Under the pieces are notes generated by a model. It saw only the letters and a program-made list of their open reading frames with translations, made no database searches and was not told where the DNA came from. A DNA stretch of 64,000 bases, taken from assembly GCF_900177705.1 (NCBI RefSeq), contig NZ_FXBA01000001.1:806001-870000 (forward strand), read 5' to 3'. The stretch is from Fibrobacter sp. UWB15 (lineage in GTDB: Bacteria > Fibrobacterota > Fibrobacteria > Fibrobacterales > Fibrobacteraceae). The position numbers were made by a program, and so were the translations under genes. Shown here piece by piece: positions 55,549 through 62,223 of this stretch; within the stretch, counting starts at the first letter, position 1, and each line of letters starts with the position of its first letter.

Positions 55549-55926
55549 GTGAAATTGCGCGTCGCAGCATTTGTATTTGGAGTGGCATGTACGCTTTTTG
55601 CGGTAGATGCAGTCTCGAATTTGTCTGTGCTTCCGCCGGTTACGCCTGAACTTAAAAAGCAAGCCCAGGAATACTATAACTACGAATGTAAGGCCTGCCA
55701 CCGCTGGGCGCGCAAGTTTGCTGCCCCTCCGATGCACGACAATGTGGAGCATTATGCCGAAAATCCGGAAGGCATGGTGCGCTACCTGATGCACCCGACT
55801 CCGCAACACCCCGAAGAATGGCCGGCCATGGAAATCACTCCGCTTACCGAAGAACAGGCGAAAATGATGACGGCGTGGCTCCTGTACATTCTCAAGAATC
55901 CGGATGATCCGGGAAGGCCGAAGTAG
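55549..55926 (+). CDS. Monoheme c-type cytochrome
   Basis: 125 residues from a GTG at 55549, chosen because AAGGA lies about 10 bases upstream and the resulting N-terminus (KLRVAAFVFGVACTLFAVD) is a signal peptide or anchor; the frame is open from 55516. One heme motif, CKACH (47-51), and a distal Met in WPAMEITPL (Met94) give His/Met ligation. The protein is a small periplasmic class I-like cytochrome. It is the first gene of a rightward set of five, and probably passes electrons to or from the pentaheme protein. Confidence 0.85.
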   Translation: MKLRVAAFVFGVACTLFAVDAVSNLSVLPPVTPELKKQAQEYYNYECKACHRWARKFAAPPMHDNVEHYAENPEGMVRYLMHPTPQHPEEWPAMEITPLTEEQAKMMTAWLLYILKNPDDPGRPK

Positions 55927-55962
55927 GTGTGAGCGATGAGGTCGCTACGCTCTGAGCTATGA
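55926..55962. repeat. GAGGTATGAG-type element, cytochrome-operon copy
   Basis: GGTGTGAGCGATGAGGTCGC followed by TACGCTCTGAGCTATGA, with GAGCG/CGCTC arms, in the 32-bp gap between the monoheme and pentaheme genes. Weaker match to the other two copies. Confidence 0.45.
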
Positions 55963-56510
55963 GAAGAGAGAAGGAAAAGAAATCAAGGTTATTTAAGTGG
56001 GCGGCAGTTTGTTTTGCCGTCGTATTCTCTTTCTTCTTGGCGGATTTCTTGATGGGGGAGTCGCGCGTTCCTGAACATGCTCCGGGCCCGATCCCTTTTG
56101 ACCACGCGTTGCACGGCGATTCCATCGGTTTGGATTGCGCCGCCTGCCATACGGGCGCTCGCGCCTCGGCGAATGCCTACATGCCCTCCAAGGCGGACTG
56201 CATGGATTGCCACAGGCTCCCGCTGACAGAAAATCCCGGAATCGAAACGTTGGATTCCGTCTTGGCAAAGGCCGATGACCGCCCCTGGTCGCACAAGCGG
56301 ATTTTGCCGGAACATGTGGTGTTCCATCACGGCGTGCATGCGGCTGCAGGCGTTGCTTGCAGCGACTGCCATGGTTCAAACCATATGCAAAACCGCTACG
56401 GCGGCGAAAAATTCGACATGCAGAGTTGTTTAAAGTGCCATCGCGGCGAAACTTTCAAAGAAAAAGGCTTTAAACCGGCGGCCACGTACTGCGCCGCTTG
56501 CCATCGCTAG
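55959..56510 (+). CDS. Pentaheme cytochrome c (NrfB-like / ActA-like), membrane-anchored
   Basis: 183 residues. A basic start and one hydrophobic helix (about 13-31) anchor it, followed by five C-x-x-C-H motifs: CAACH, CMDCH, CSDCH, CLKCH and CAACH. Several additional His residues (DHALHGD, FHHGVHAA) can serve as sixth ligands, so bis-His hemes are likely. Length and heme number match NrfB (pentaheme electron carrier of nitrite reductase) and the pentaheme subunit of alternative complex III. It should act in the periplasm. The Fe-S gene follows after 16 bp. Confidence 0.9.
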   Translation: MRREKEKKSRLFKWAAVCFAVVFSFFLADFLMGESRVPEHAPGPIPFDHALHGDSIGLDCAACHTGARASANAYMPSKADCMDCHRLPLTENPGIETLDSVLAKADDRPWSHKRILPEHVVFHHGVHAAAGVACSDCHGSNHMQNRYGGEKFDMQSCLKCHRGETFKEKGFKPAATYCAACHR

Positions 56511-56526
56511 CGCGGTAAGGTATCTT

Positions 56527-57420
56527 ATGGGAATGGATCGTCGCGAATTCATCAAGAGTTGCTCGCTGGTGGCTGTCATGGGGCTCCTTTTCGGTTGCCG
56601 TAAGTCGGCGGTCCTCGGCGATATCGCGTCGCAGCTCTCGGTGCCCGAACTCAAGCGCTTTGAAGACGAAGTCCGCCTCGCCATGTCGCAGGCGAAAAAA
56701 TCCCTCGACCTCGAGAAAGTCCCGACTCCGGGTGCCCTCAAGATTCCGGGAGCCTCGACTCTCAACCGTTTCGGCATGGCGATCGATTTGGATGCTTGCG
56801 ATGGTTGTGGCAAGTGCATCCTGGCCTGTAACCTTGAAAACAACGTGCCGCTCGTTCCCGAAGAAGATGCCGCTCGCGGGCGTTTTATGCACTGGGTCGA
56901 CATGCGCGGCGGCGCCCCCTTCATGTGCGCGCACTGCGGGAATGCCCCGTGTGAACGCGTATGCCCGACGGGGGCCGCCAATCACACGCCCGATGGCCTG
57001 AGCGCTATGATGTACAAGCGCTGCACCGGAAGCCGTTTCTGCGGCGCGAATTGCCCCGTTCAGGCCCGCAAGTTCAATTTCAACGACGCCCAAAAACTCG
57101 GGCTAGCCCGCCAGTTCAATCGCGAAGTTCCGCTCCGCGACAAGGGCGTTATGGAAAAATGCAGCCTTTGCCTGCACCGCCTGCAGAACGACCGCCTTGA
57201 ATTCAAGACCTCGCTCACCGTGGGCACCGATGCCGAATGGCGTGGCCGCGGCGTCAAAACAGCCTGCGCCGAAGCTTGCCCCAAGAACGCCATCGTCTTT
57301 GGAAACTGGCTCGATGACAAGTCGCCGCTTGTCCAGCTCACCAAGAACCGTGTGCTGTATGCGCCGCGAGAACTTGCCGCACTCGATCCTTCCGTGGTAT
57401 TTATGCGGGGGAGGCGTTAA
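56527..57420 (+). CDS. Tat-exported 4x[4Fe-4S] protein (NrfC/DmsB-like)
   Basis: 297 residues. The N-terminus has a twin-arginine-type motif (DRREFIKSC) followed by a hydrophobic stretch ending FGC (Cys24), so it may be a Tat-exported lipoprotein. Four cysteine clusters follow: CDGCGKCILACN (91-101), CAHCGNAPCERVCPTG (134-148), CTGSRFCGANCP, and CSLCLHR with CAEACPKNA. This is the NrfC/PsrB/DmsB polyferredoxin type, and also the C-terminal part of ActB, but the molybdopterin-like domain of ActB is absent. It relays electrons between the NrfD-type membrane protein and the cytochromes. Its stop overlaps the next start by 1 bp (TAATG). Confidence 0.92.
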   Translation: MGMDRREFIKSCSLVAVMGLLFGCRKSAVLGDIASQLSVPELKRFEDEVRLAMSQAKKSLDLEKVPTPGALKIPGASTLNRFGMAIDLDACDGCGKCILACNLENNVPLVPEEDAARGRFMHWVDMRGGAPFMCAHCGNAPCERVCPTGAANHTPDGLSAMMYKRCTGSRFCGANCPVQARKFNFNDAQKLGLARQFNREVPLRDKGVMEKCSLCLHRLQNDRLEFKTSLTVGTDAEWRGRGVKTACAEACPKNAIVFGNWLDDKSPLVQLTKNRVLYAPRELAALDPSVVFMRGRR

Positions 57421-59210
57421 TGTTTCGCTACTTGATGATTCTAGGGCTAACGCTTTTTTTGCCGGGGCTTTACGCTCTGGGTTACTCCGTTTATCAGGGG
57501 CCTTCGGCTTGGATGGTGGATTCCCAGACCTTCTGGGGAACGCCCATTAGCCTGTTTGTTTTCTGGATTGGGCTTGCCCATGCCGGCACGCTGTTGTCGG
57601 CGATATTCCTTGCGCTTGATATCAAACTGGACCGTCGCACGGCCTTGATTGCAGAACTTTCGACACTCGTAAGCCTTGTGTTTGCAGGAATTTTCCCGCT
57701 GATGCACTTGGGCGTTATCGATAACTTTTACATGGTGGCCCCCTTCCTCGATGCCCGCGGCAATTTCGCGAATGTGCGTTCGCCCCTGGTTTGGGACTTC
57801 TGCTGCATTGCCGTGTATGCGCTTCTGTCGCTCTTGTTCTTTGGAGTGCATTTAAAGTCCCGCGAAATTCCGGCTCTCGATAAATACCGTAAGCCCTTGG
57901 CGTGGCTCCTGTTCCCGTTGGTGCTTTGGGTACATACGATAGTGAGCCTGGATTTTGCAACCACGTTTGTGCCGGAGTGGCGTGGCGCATTCTTTCCGGT
58001 CTACTTTATCGCGGGGGCAATTCTTTCGGGCCTTGCGCTTGTGAACCTTTTGATTTGCGCCGAAGGCTACCGAGTGCGTCTTTTGGAACGCTTGCAACTC
58101 ATTTGTACCTGGATTCTTTGCGCCATCTGGATTTGGGATCTCATTCTTAAAGGATATTTCTGCACTTCGGCGTTTATCTTTGCCGGAGTCCTTCCGCAGC
58201 TCCGAATGGTGTCGGTGATTCGCGAACACCGTCTTGGCCGAATCTTTTTCTCGGTCTCGATTCTCGTCGGCCTGTTCCTGGAACGCTACTATCTCGTTTC
58301 GCCCACGGCGGCCTCGGCAACTTTTGGACGGATTGACTTGGGCCTTGTCGCCTTCTCGGTGGGCGGTTTCATGCTGCTGTTTTTTGGAATTCGTCGCTAC
58401 TTGAACAGGAAAATGGAAGGAGCAGGCTCCTATTTTGGCGAAGTCGACGGCACCGATCTGGCCGAAGCCGAACAAGAAGAATTCGAAAAAGAAAACTTCA
58501 CGGGCGTGCGCGGCATCCAGAAACTCAGAAAGGGCTTTTACATGCAGCCCTGGTCTTCCGAAGAATACCGCATCCTGCGATTCCCCTTGCTGGTGGGCTT
58601 TGCCGCGGCTGTTCTCTTCTCTGTGTGGGTGTGGGGCCAGAGCGTGTTTGCGAATGTCGATCTTTCGATTGCGAACGTGGTTCCGCTCCTGTATCCGATT
58701 GTTGCGGTCGTGACAGCCTTTACGCTGTGTGTTCGCGCTTACTTTGTTGAAAAATCCTTCGACATGACTCGCCGTGAAAAAACTCTGTGCGTAGTTTTGC
58801 TCGTTTTGGCGGCAGCTTGCCTTGGGGCGTTCTTTGCGGGTGGTTCTTCTGAAAAAACATCGAATGTACTTGATTCACAACCGATAGGTGTCGATACTCC
58901 GGTTTCTCAAAATCATGTCCGTTTGCTATGGAATGCCCGCTGCGCCACGTGCCACGGGGTTGACGGCCGCCTCAACGAAAAATTTGTGCGCGAATTTTAC
59001 CCTGTGCCGCAAAAACTGAGTGTGCAGCGAATCGATAGTCTTGGCGTCGATTCTCTTGTCAAGGTGATTCTGAACGGTCGCAACAACATGAATGCCTATG
59101 CGGGCCGCTTGACGTCAGAAGAAGCGCTTGGGCTAGTGAATTACATGCGCGTGCTTGCCGAAACGCTTGCCGAAAACGCCGTACCCGAATCGGTAAAGGA
59201 GGATCAGTAA
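57420..59210 (+). CDS. NrfD/PsrC-type quinol-interacting membrane protein fused to cytochrome c
   Basis: 596 residues. The first 345 or so residues hold about nine to ten membrane helices of the NrfD/ActC type (LMILGLTLFLPGLYALGY onward), followed by an acidic cytoplasmic or periplasmic linker, two or three more helices around 385-480, and a C-terminal soluble cytochrome c domain with CATCHG at about 507-512 and a Met in NNMNAYAGRL as likely axial ligand. NrfD proteins exchange electrons with menaquinol. The cytochrome fusion is unusual for NrfD itself. It is coupled by 1-bp overlaps to both neighbours. Confidence 0.88.
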   Translation: MFRYLMILGLTLFLPGLYALGYSVYQGPSAWMVDSQTFWGTPISLFVFWIGLAHAGTLLSAIFLALDIKLDRRTALIAELSTLVSLVFAGIFPLMHLGVIDNFYMVAPFLDARGNFANVRSPLVWDFCCIAVYALLSLLFFGVHLKSREIPALDKYRKPLAWLLFPLVLWVHTIVSLDFATTFVPEWRGAFFPVYFIAGAILSGLALVNLLICAEGYRVRLLERLQLICTWILCAIWIWDLILKGYFCTSAFIFAGVLPQLRMVSVIREHRLGRIFFSVSILVGLFLERYYLVSPTAASATFGRIDLGLVAFSVGGFMLLFFGIRRYLNRKMEGAGSYFGEVDGTDLAEAEQEEFEKENFTGVRGIQKLRKGFYMQPWSSEEYRILRFPLLVGFAAAVLFSVWVWGQSVFANVDLSIANVVPLLYPIVAVVTAFTLCVRAYFVEKSFDMTRREKTLCVVLLVLAAACLGAFFAGGSSEKTSNVLDSQPIGVDTPVSQNHVRLLWNARCATCHGVDGRLNEKFVREFYPVPQKLSVQRIDSLGVDSLVKVILNGRNNMNAYAGRLTSEEALGLVNYMRVLAETLAENAVPESVKEDQ

Positions 59211-59656
59211 TGACTCCTCTTGCCAATTCGCTCTCTTGCCTCATCGCTCTCGGTTGCGCCTCGTTCCTGTGGCGCAAGGGCTCGTCGCCATACCGCAATG
59301 GAGGCCTGCTTGCCGGCTTCTTGGTCCTGTTCGGAGTGTTCTGCTATTTTGCCGGCGACATCAACGACCCGACTCTGGAACATTACCCGTTCCGCATGTT
59401 GGCCCTCTGCCTTTGCCTTTCGACCACCTCCCTTCCGCTTTACCGCAGGCGTTATCTGGTGCTTGCGCAATCGCTTTGGTGCTGGATTGAACTCTTTGGT
59501 GGCATCGCCCTTTATTACCGCGGAATCGACATCGCCTGGACCCGAATTGCGGCCCTACTCTGCATGACCCTTTGCAGCACGTTCCTTTCTAAAATTTCAA
59601 AGGAAATGGAATTCTGCTTGATGGTCTTCTGGCTTGCCGTCTGGGTGTTCTTTTAG
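59210..59656 (+). CDS. Small membrane protein of the cytochrome operon
   Basis: 148 residues with about four or five membrane helices (LLAGFLVLFGVFCYFAGDI, LALCLCLSTTSLPLY, IELFGGIALYYRG, CLMVFWLAVWVFF) and basic loops. The ATG overlaps the upstream stop by 1 bp, and it is the last gene of the operon. I recognise no family; a role in assembly or stabilisation of the NrfD-type complex is suggested only by the position. Confidence 0.75.
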   Translation: MTPLANSLSCLIALGCASFLWRKGSSPYRNGGLLAGFLVLFGVFCYFAGDINDPTLEHYPFRMLALCLCLSTTSLPLYRRRYLVLAQSLWCWIELFGGIALYYRGIDIAWTRIAALLCMTLCSTFLSKISKEMEFCLMVFWLAVWVFF

Positions 59657-59676
59657 TAGACAGTAGGAAGTTGTCT
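59654..59676. repeat. AGTAGACAGTAGGAAG-family short repeat, copy 4
   Basis: TAGTAGACAGTAGGAAGTTG then TCTGTAA, overlapping the stop codon of the upstream membrane protein. GTAGACAG and TTGTCTGT also form a small dyad here. Confidence 0.75.
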
Positions 59677-59699
59677 GTAATTAGGATGCGGGATTCGTT

Positions 59700-60449
59700 T
59701 TACAGTGAAATTTCCTTGAGGTATTTCGCGGTCAGTTTTGACAGCGAAGTGGCCTTGTCGCGCTTGAACTGCCGGCGTTTTTTACCTTTGTCGAGCCCCA
59801 AGAATTTTGGGAGCATGGTCAGATGGCGGAACGTGAAGGCCGATAGCAGGCCAATGGGGAGGCTTTTGTAATAGATTTCCCACAGCGGAGCGATAGCCTG
59901 CTTTTCGTGTAAGAATCGCCTTGTCAAAAGTCCGGCGTAATTGCCTTCGTTTAGTGAGGCTACCAGGTACGGCACGCTAAACATTTTACCGCCGGCGTGT
60001 GCCATGCGGAGCGTGTAATCCAACAGTCTGAATTCGGGCGGCAGGTCCAAATCGAACAGCCCGGTGCGCTGGATAATCCGGCTCGAAAACACAGCAATCA
60101 TCGGGCTTGGAGCCGCGACAAATCGCATCTTCTCGTTTTCAGAAATCGGGGCGAAACCCTTCGCGCCGTTCAAGAGCAAACCGCCGTAAAAGTGACTTTC
60201 AAACTTAACCCTCGGCGCGAAGGCGTCCACCATCGGGAATCCTTCGATGCATTCGGCCAAACTATTCAGAAAGTCGCGGTCAATTTTCACGGCGGGGTTG
60301 GCAAAAACCACCCATTCGGCATCAATGCTTTGCAGGGGCTGATTCCAGTCAAGACTGTGAAACCACCCTAGAGCAGGGTCTTCAAAAGGCGGAATCCATT
60401 TGTTAGAAGAGGAAGGAGCTTCGAGTACAATGACGTCAAATTGCCGCAT
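59700..60449 (-). CDS. Glycosyltransferase family 2-like protein
   Basis: 249 residues. The N-terminal part lacks the usual start of a GT2 Rossmann fold but retains a strand-loop WVVFANPAVKIDRDFLNSL in the place of the D-x-D-containing strand, then APRVKFESHFYGG, and a later RIIQRTGLFDLDLPPEFRLLDYTLRMAHAGG, which matches the G-x-FD-x-x-F-x-x-x-xxED acceptor region of family 2 enzymes. The protein appears short and may be an inactive or atypical member. It lies 12 bp after the PorV-like gene, so it is probably in that operon. Confidence 0.65.
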   Translation of the reverse strand: MRQFDVIVLEAPSSSNKWIPPFEDPALGWFHSLDWNQPLQSIDAEWVVFANPAVKIDRDFLNSLAECIEGFPMVDAFAPRVKFESHFYGGLLLNGAKGFAPISENEKMRFVAAPSPMIAVFSSRIIQRTGLFDLDLPPEFRLLDYTLRMAHAGGKMFSVPYLVASLNEGNYAGLLTRRFLHEKQAIAPLWEIYYKSLPIGLLSAFTFRHLTMLPKFLGLDKGKKRRQFKRDKATSLSKLTAKYLKEISL

Positions 60450-60461
60450 CGCGCACCTGAA

Positions 60462-61472
60462 TTAGAAGTTCACGCGAACTCCGAGCCTGTGCTCGTGGCC
60501 CATTCCTTCTGCCAGGTACGAGAAGCTGTAATCGAGGGCGAACAAGTCCATGGCGTAGCCAAGGCCCGCGCTCAACATGTGGGCGTTGTTCGTTTCGTCT
60601 GGGCGGTCTTCAGAGGCCATCAGTTCCTTGGCGTCGCGAATCAAGTCGAGCCAGGTGCGCTGAAAGCCCGCGCGAATAAAGAAGTGCTGACCGAAGGCGT
60701 ATTCGCCACCTAGGCTCAGGAAGGCTTCTTGGTAACGCGGAAAATCGCTATCCACAAAAACCGTGAGGCGGGGGAGTACCGTGGGTCTGAAAAAGCCTGC
60801 GATAGCAAAGGTCTGCGACATGGGGTAGTATTCGTTTTCGCCGTCGTCTACGTAGTCGCGTAACAGGCATCCGAAATCGCGGCCCATGAGTGCAAGTCCG
60901 TAACGGTTGCTTTGGGACTGCCAGGTGATACCCCAGTCAAAAGCGGCTCCTAGAGCGGTGCGGTCGCCCGATTCATCGGTCAATTTGTCGGCCGCAAACT
61001 TAAGTGTTGCGCCGAAGCGAATGTGCTTGAGCGGAAAGGCGATTGTTGCTGTCACCAACTGGCTGAACGGTTCGTAGGATTGACCGGTAGGTTCACCGTA
61101 TTCGTTATAACCGTCGATATTGCCGTAAGAAAGCCAATTGTACGAAACTTGGTAAATGTACTTGTTGTAGTCACCGGTGTAGTAGATGCTACCCTGGTTG
61201 TCGGCCATGTCGCCCGTTTGCCAGTGTGCCGATGCAATATGGTTCTTGCCTTCGGGTAAAATCACTGCGGCGGGGTTCAATTGCGTAACCGTTGGATCGG
61301 TAGTTACGCCTGAACCGGCCGATTTTTCGAGAGCGGCATTACGTGGGCTATCAAAGGTATTGATGAACGAAAACACCTCTTGTCCGGCATCGCCTTGAGT
61401 GAAATAGGCATGGCTTGCTACGGGAATTACGAGTAGTGCCGAGACCGCTGTCAGAAGGTGTTTGAAATTCAT
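60462..61472 (-). CDS. PorV/PorQ-like outer-membrane protein
   Basis: 336 residues with a signal peptide ending at VASHAYFTQGDAG. The mature start EVFSFINTFDSPRNAALEKS and DPTVTQLNPAAVILPEGKN follows the PorV/PorQ (UPF0164) pattern of a plug region and an early Asn-Pro-Ala motif, and the rest is FadL-like beta-barrel ending LGVRVNF. In Bacteroidota these proteins shuttle type IX cargo to the cell surface. Several exported proteins in this window have C-termini that could be such cargo. No other type IX component is adjacent. Confidence 0.78.
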   Translation of the reverse strand: MNFKHLLTAVSALLVIPVASHAYFTQGDAGQEVFSFINTFDSPRNAALEKSAGSGVTTDPTVTQLNPAAVILPEGKNHIASAHWQTGDMADNQGSIYYTGDYNKYIYQVSYNWLSYGNIDGYNEYGEPTGQSYEPFSQLVTATIAFPLKHIRFGATLKFAADKLTDESGDRTALGAAFDWGITWQSQSNRYGLALMGRDFGCLLRDYVDDGENEYYPMSQTFAIAGFFRPTVLPRLTVFVDSDFPRYQEAFLSLGGEYAFGQHFFIRAGFQRTWLDLIRDAKELMASEDRPDETNNAHMLSAGLGYAMDLFALDYSFSYLAEGMGHEHRLGVRVNF

Positions 61473-61558
61473 GATTGAAATTTACAAATATTGTTGCAAT
61501 GCGAGCGGGAAAAACCTCAAAAAAGCGTTAATTTTTACGAATAAATGCAAGATTCGCC

Positions 61559-61587
61559 TTTACAAAAGGCGAAACGTTTAATATATT
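61559..61587 (+). promoter_or_regulatory. Sigma-70-type promoter of tRNA-Lys(UUU)
   Basis: TTTACA (61559-61564), 17-base spacer, TATATT (61582-61587). The -35 box sits in a small dyad CGCCTTT/AAAGGCG. Confidence 0.65.
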
Positions 61588-61598
61588 TGGGTGCGTTC

Positions 61599-61671
61599 GG
61601 GCTACTAGCTCAGTTGGTAGAGCAACGCCCTTTTAAGGCGTGGGTCGAAGGTTCGAGCCCTTCGTAGCTCA
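61599..61671 (+). tRNA. tRNA-Lys (anticodon UUU)
   Basis: 73 bases. Acceptor GGGCTAC/GTAGCTC with one G-U pair, D arm AGCTCAGTTGGTAGAGC, anticodon stem ACGCC/GGCGT with loop CTTTTAA (TTT), T arm GAAGGTTCGAGCCCTTC, discriminator A. Confidence 0.97.
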
Positions 61672-61673
61672 GG

Positions 61674-61711
61674 AAACCGGTTCTAGATTTTCTAGAATCG
61701 GTTTTTCTTTT
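61674..61711 (+). terminator. Rho-independent terminator of tRNA-Lys(UUU)
   Basis: AAACCGGTTCTAGA TTT TCTAGAATCGGTTTTTC, with a run of T interrupted by one C. Confidence 0.92.
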
Positions 61712-61759
61712 AAAAAATCCTCCTCAAGCGAATGTTATTTTATTATATTTGCACACACT

Positions 61760-61833
61760 CGGGGTGTAGCTCAGCCTGGTAGAGCGTCTGCTTTGGGAGC
61801 AGAATGTCGTCAGTTCGAATCTGGCTACCCCGA
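61760..61833 (+). tRNA. tRNA-Pro (anticodon UGG)
   Basis: 74 bases. Acceptor CGGGGTG pairs with TACCCCG (one G-U), D arm AGCTCAGCCTGGTAGAGC, anticodon stem TCTGC/GCAGA with loop TTTGGGA (TGG), T arm GTCAGTTCGAATCTGGC, discriminator A. Its T arm and 3' end are partly repeated downstream, in both orientations. Confidence 0.96.
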
Positions 61834-61872
61834 TACAAAACGCGACCCCTTCAGGGGGTCGCTTTTTGTATC
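61832..61872 (+). terminator. Rho-independent terminator of tRNA-Pro
   Basis: Outer arms GATACAAAA/TTTTTGTATC and inner GCGACCCC/GGGGTCGC around TTCAG. The T-run lies within the outer arm. Confidence 0.92.
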
Positions 61873-62141
61873 GTGCTAACGCCAGATCGAACTGACCAGT
61901 TCGACTAAAACCATCGAGAGCGAAGCGAACTCAGATGGTTTTAGGCCTTAACTTGAACGAAGTTCAAGTAAGCCCGAAGGGCAAAATACGAAACAAAGTG
62001 AGGTTTGCGGCACAAAATTTGCCTATGCACGAACAACGAGAGTGCGTAAGGCGAATTTTGCGCTATGCCGTTAAGGCATAGCCCGTAGGGTTCGCGCCGC
62101 TCGGCGAAGCCGAATAGCGGCAAGAACAATCTGGTTACCCC
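61873..62141. other. Hairpin-rich non-coding region after tRNA-Pro
   Basis: About 270 bp without a credible gene. It holds at least seven consecutive inverted repeats: CGAACTG/CAGTTCG (61888-61903), CTAAAACCATC/GATGGTTTTAG (61905-61944), ACTTGAAC/GTTCAAGT (61951-61969, loop GAA), GCCC/GGGC (61972-61982, loop GAA), a 13-of-14 pair stem 62010-62063 enclosing a TATGCAC/GTGCGTA stem, GCTATGCC/GGCATAGC (62062-62082) and GCCGCTCGGC/GCCGAATAGCGGC (62096-62121, loop GAA). The 62-residue frame antisense to it is a by-product. Confidence 0.8.
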
Positions 62142-62143
62142 GA
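62129..62143 (+). pseudogene. Partial tRNA-Pro 3' end
   Basis: ATCTGGTTACCCCGAT repeats the last bases of tRNA-Pro (ATCTGGCTACCCCGAT) with one change. No 5' part of a tRNA precedes it. It is followed by its own terminator. Confidence 0.7.
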
Positions 62144-62183
62144 TATAGAAAAAAACACCCCTTGTGGGTGCTTTTTCTATATC
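62142..62183 (+). terminator. Terminator behind the partial tRNA 3' end
   Basis: GATATAGAAAAA / TTTTTCTATATC with inner CACCC CTTGT GGGTG. The plan is the same as the true tRNA-Pro terminator (GATA start, A-run, GC core, T-run). GTAGCCAGAT, an inverted tRNA fragment, follows at about 62188. Confidence 0.88.
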
Positions 62184-62223
62184 TTAGGTAGCCAGATCAG
62201 CTTCACCGAAGGTGAAGCCCTTC

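Noticed and set aside
61941-62129. A 62-codon frame on the minus strand in the hairpin region
   Set aside because: It lacks a ribosome site and follows the palindromes; the inverted repeats explain the sequence better than coding does.
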